Position numbers and translations under genes: made by a program. This document shows, piece by piece, positions 7,603-8,256 of a DNA stretch of 8,256 nucleotides. Positions within the stretch are counted from its first letter, which is position 1. Each line of letters opens with the position of its first letter. Where the stretch lies: NCBI GenBank assembly GCA_039808665.1, contig JBDHTO010000055.1, positions 1-8,256 on the forward strand. Reading direction: 5' to 3'. The notes below the pieces were generated by a model that was not told the DNA's origin, did not search any database, and saw only the letters and a list, made by a program, of their open reading frames with translations. This DNA comes from JBDHTO01 sp039808665 (lineage in GTDB: Bacteria > Pseudomonadota > Alphaproteobacteria > Paracaedibacterales > JAKBAR01).

Positions 7603-8256
7603 TCAATCATTCATATACAAAATTGGTGAAGATTTAGTGAACGCATGTTGCAAAAAATCCAATCCCCTGTGCAGCCCCTGGACATCAATACTGTGCGCAA
7701 GTCCATGACAGGTTACCGTTTGAACGTCTATTCCTTGTTTTGTCAGAATTTTCTCAGCCAAGGACAGGTTGACATAGGGAACCACCTGATCAAGTGTCCC
7801 ATGGACAAGCATCACCGGCGGAAATGGCCCTGTGAAGTCTGTCTTCTCGGGTTTATAGAAAGCACCAGAATAAGCAAGCACTCCCGCAATTCCCGGTAAA
7901 AGATACATAAGATCAAGGGCAAGCATAGCACCTTGGGAAAACCCAGCAATGGCCACTTGATTCAGAGTCAACCCATATTTTTTTGTTTGATCTTTGATAA
8001 ATTCCGCCACTTCGGGAGCGGCAGCCTCAAGCCCCGACCGAATATTCGAGGGATCAAAATCCTGCAACCCAAACCATTGATATCCTAAGGGATTGATCTC
8101 ACATCGATAGGGCGCATTCGGTGAAATAAACGTCGCATCCGGAAGTGAGGGTGCCCAAAAATGACCAAGTTCAATAAGATCCGCACCACTCGCCCCATAT
8201 CCATGGAAAAGAAAGACGAGTTTTGCAGTTGTTTTTCCACTCGCAACAACGTGATC
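7603..8256 (-). CDS. Alpha/beta-hydrolase, phospholipase/carboxylesterase family, 5' end beyond window
   Basis: Serine hydrolase of the small cytoplasmic phospholipase/carboxylesterase (Abhydrolase_2) type; members cleave carboxylic or thio-esters, and the substrate here is unknown. The frame stays open to the window edge, giving 217 visible residues and lacking probably only a short N-terminus. FLFHGYGASGADLI at 15-28 contains the oxyanion-hole HGxG, SPNAPYRC at 45-52 is a family motif, and YQWFGL at 59-64 follows. The nucleophile is S107 in AGFSQGAMLALD, the acid D156 in VHGTLDQVVPY, and the base H188 in HGLAHSID, so the triad is complete. A TTG at 8065-8067 could be mistaken for the start, but it would remove the oxyanion motif, so the longer frame is correct. 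No signal peptide can be judged because the N-terminus is missing. The gene ends with tandem TGA TAA stops, 28 bases before mdh. Co-transcription with mdh is plausible but unproven. Confidence 0.9.
   Translation of the reverse strand, partial: DHVVASGKTTAKLVFLFHGYGASGADLIELGHFWAPSLPDATFISPNAPYRCEINPLGYQWFGLQDFDPSNIRSGLEAAAPEVAEFIKDQTKKYGLTLNQVAIAGFSQGAMLALDLMYLLPGIAGVLAYSGAFYKPEKTDFTGPFPPVMLVHGTLDQVVPYVNLSLAEKILTKQGIDVQTVTCHGLAHSIDVQGLHRGLDFLQHAFTKSSPILYMND

Noticed and set aside
7026..7637. Open frame of 203 codons on the plus strand
   Set aside because: It lies antisense to the strongly conserved mdh and the hydrolase end, resembles no family I know, and is best explained as a shadow of minus-strand codon use.
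7612..7641. Possible promoter before mdh: TTCACT and TATATG with an 18-base spacer (minus strand)
   Set aside because: Each box matches only four of six consensus bases and lies in the end of the hydrolase gene of an AT-leaning genome. Too weak to list as a feature.
7603..8067. Short hydrolase starting at a TTG at 8067
   Set aside because: The frame is open upstream to the window edge and encodes the HGYGASG oxyanion motif and the NAPYRC motif, so the TTG is an internal leucine codon.

Overview
The window is a compact run of six same-direction protein genes on the minus strand, with no RNA genes, mobile elements, CRISPR arrays or long non-coding gaps that I can see. In transcription order (high to low coordinate) it holds an alpha/beta-hydrolase of the phospholipase/carboxylesterase family (5' end cut by the window), mdh, sucC, sucD, sucA, sucB, and pgpA (3' end cut by the window). 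Spacers between genes are about 2 to 28 bases.

The core, mdh-sucCD-sucAB, encodes four consecutive TCA-cycle activities. The 2-oxoglutarate dehydrogenase E1 (SucA) and E2 (SucB) turn 2-oxoglutarate into succinyl-CoA, succinyl-CoA synthetase (SucCD) turns that into succinate with NTP formation, and malate dehydrogenase (Mdh) makes oxaloacetate from malate. Catalytic and cofactor residues are intact in every one, so this looks like a working oxidative TCA module. The order mdh-sucC-sucD-sucA-sucB is the classic alphaproteobacterial arrangement, and protein details (LDH-like Mdh, SucB with a single lipoyl domain) agree. The moderately AT-leaning sequence and tight packing would fit a Holosporales/Rickettsiales-like or other alphaproteobacterium with a modest genome, but that finer placement is inference.

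The flanks are less standard. Directly after sucB, where many alphaproteobacteria carry lpdA (the E3 subunit), there is a pgpA homologue (phosphatidylglycerophosphatase A). It begins with GTG one codon after the sucB stop and in the same reading frame. E3 must be encoded elsewhere. Upstream of mdh is the hydrolase gene, whose true reading frame continues beyond the window edge.

I found no evidence of a new biological system here. The observations worth a second look are small: the sucB/pgpA junction, the absent lpdA, two possible mdh starts, and a decoy ATG ahead of sucA.
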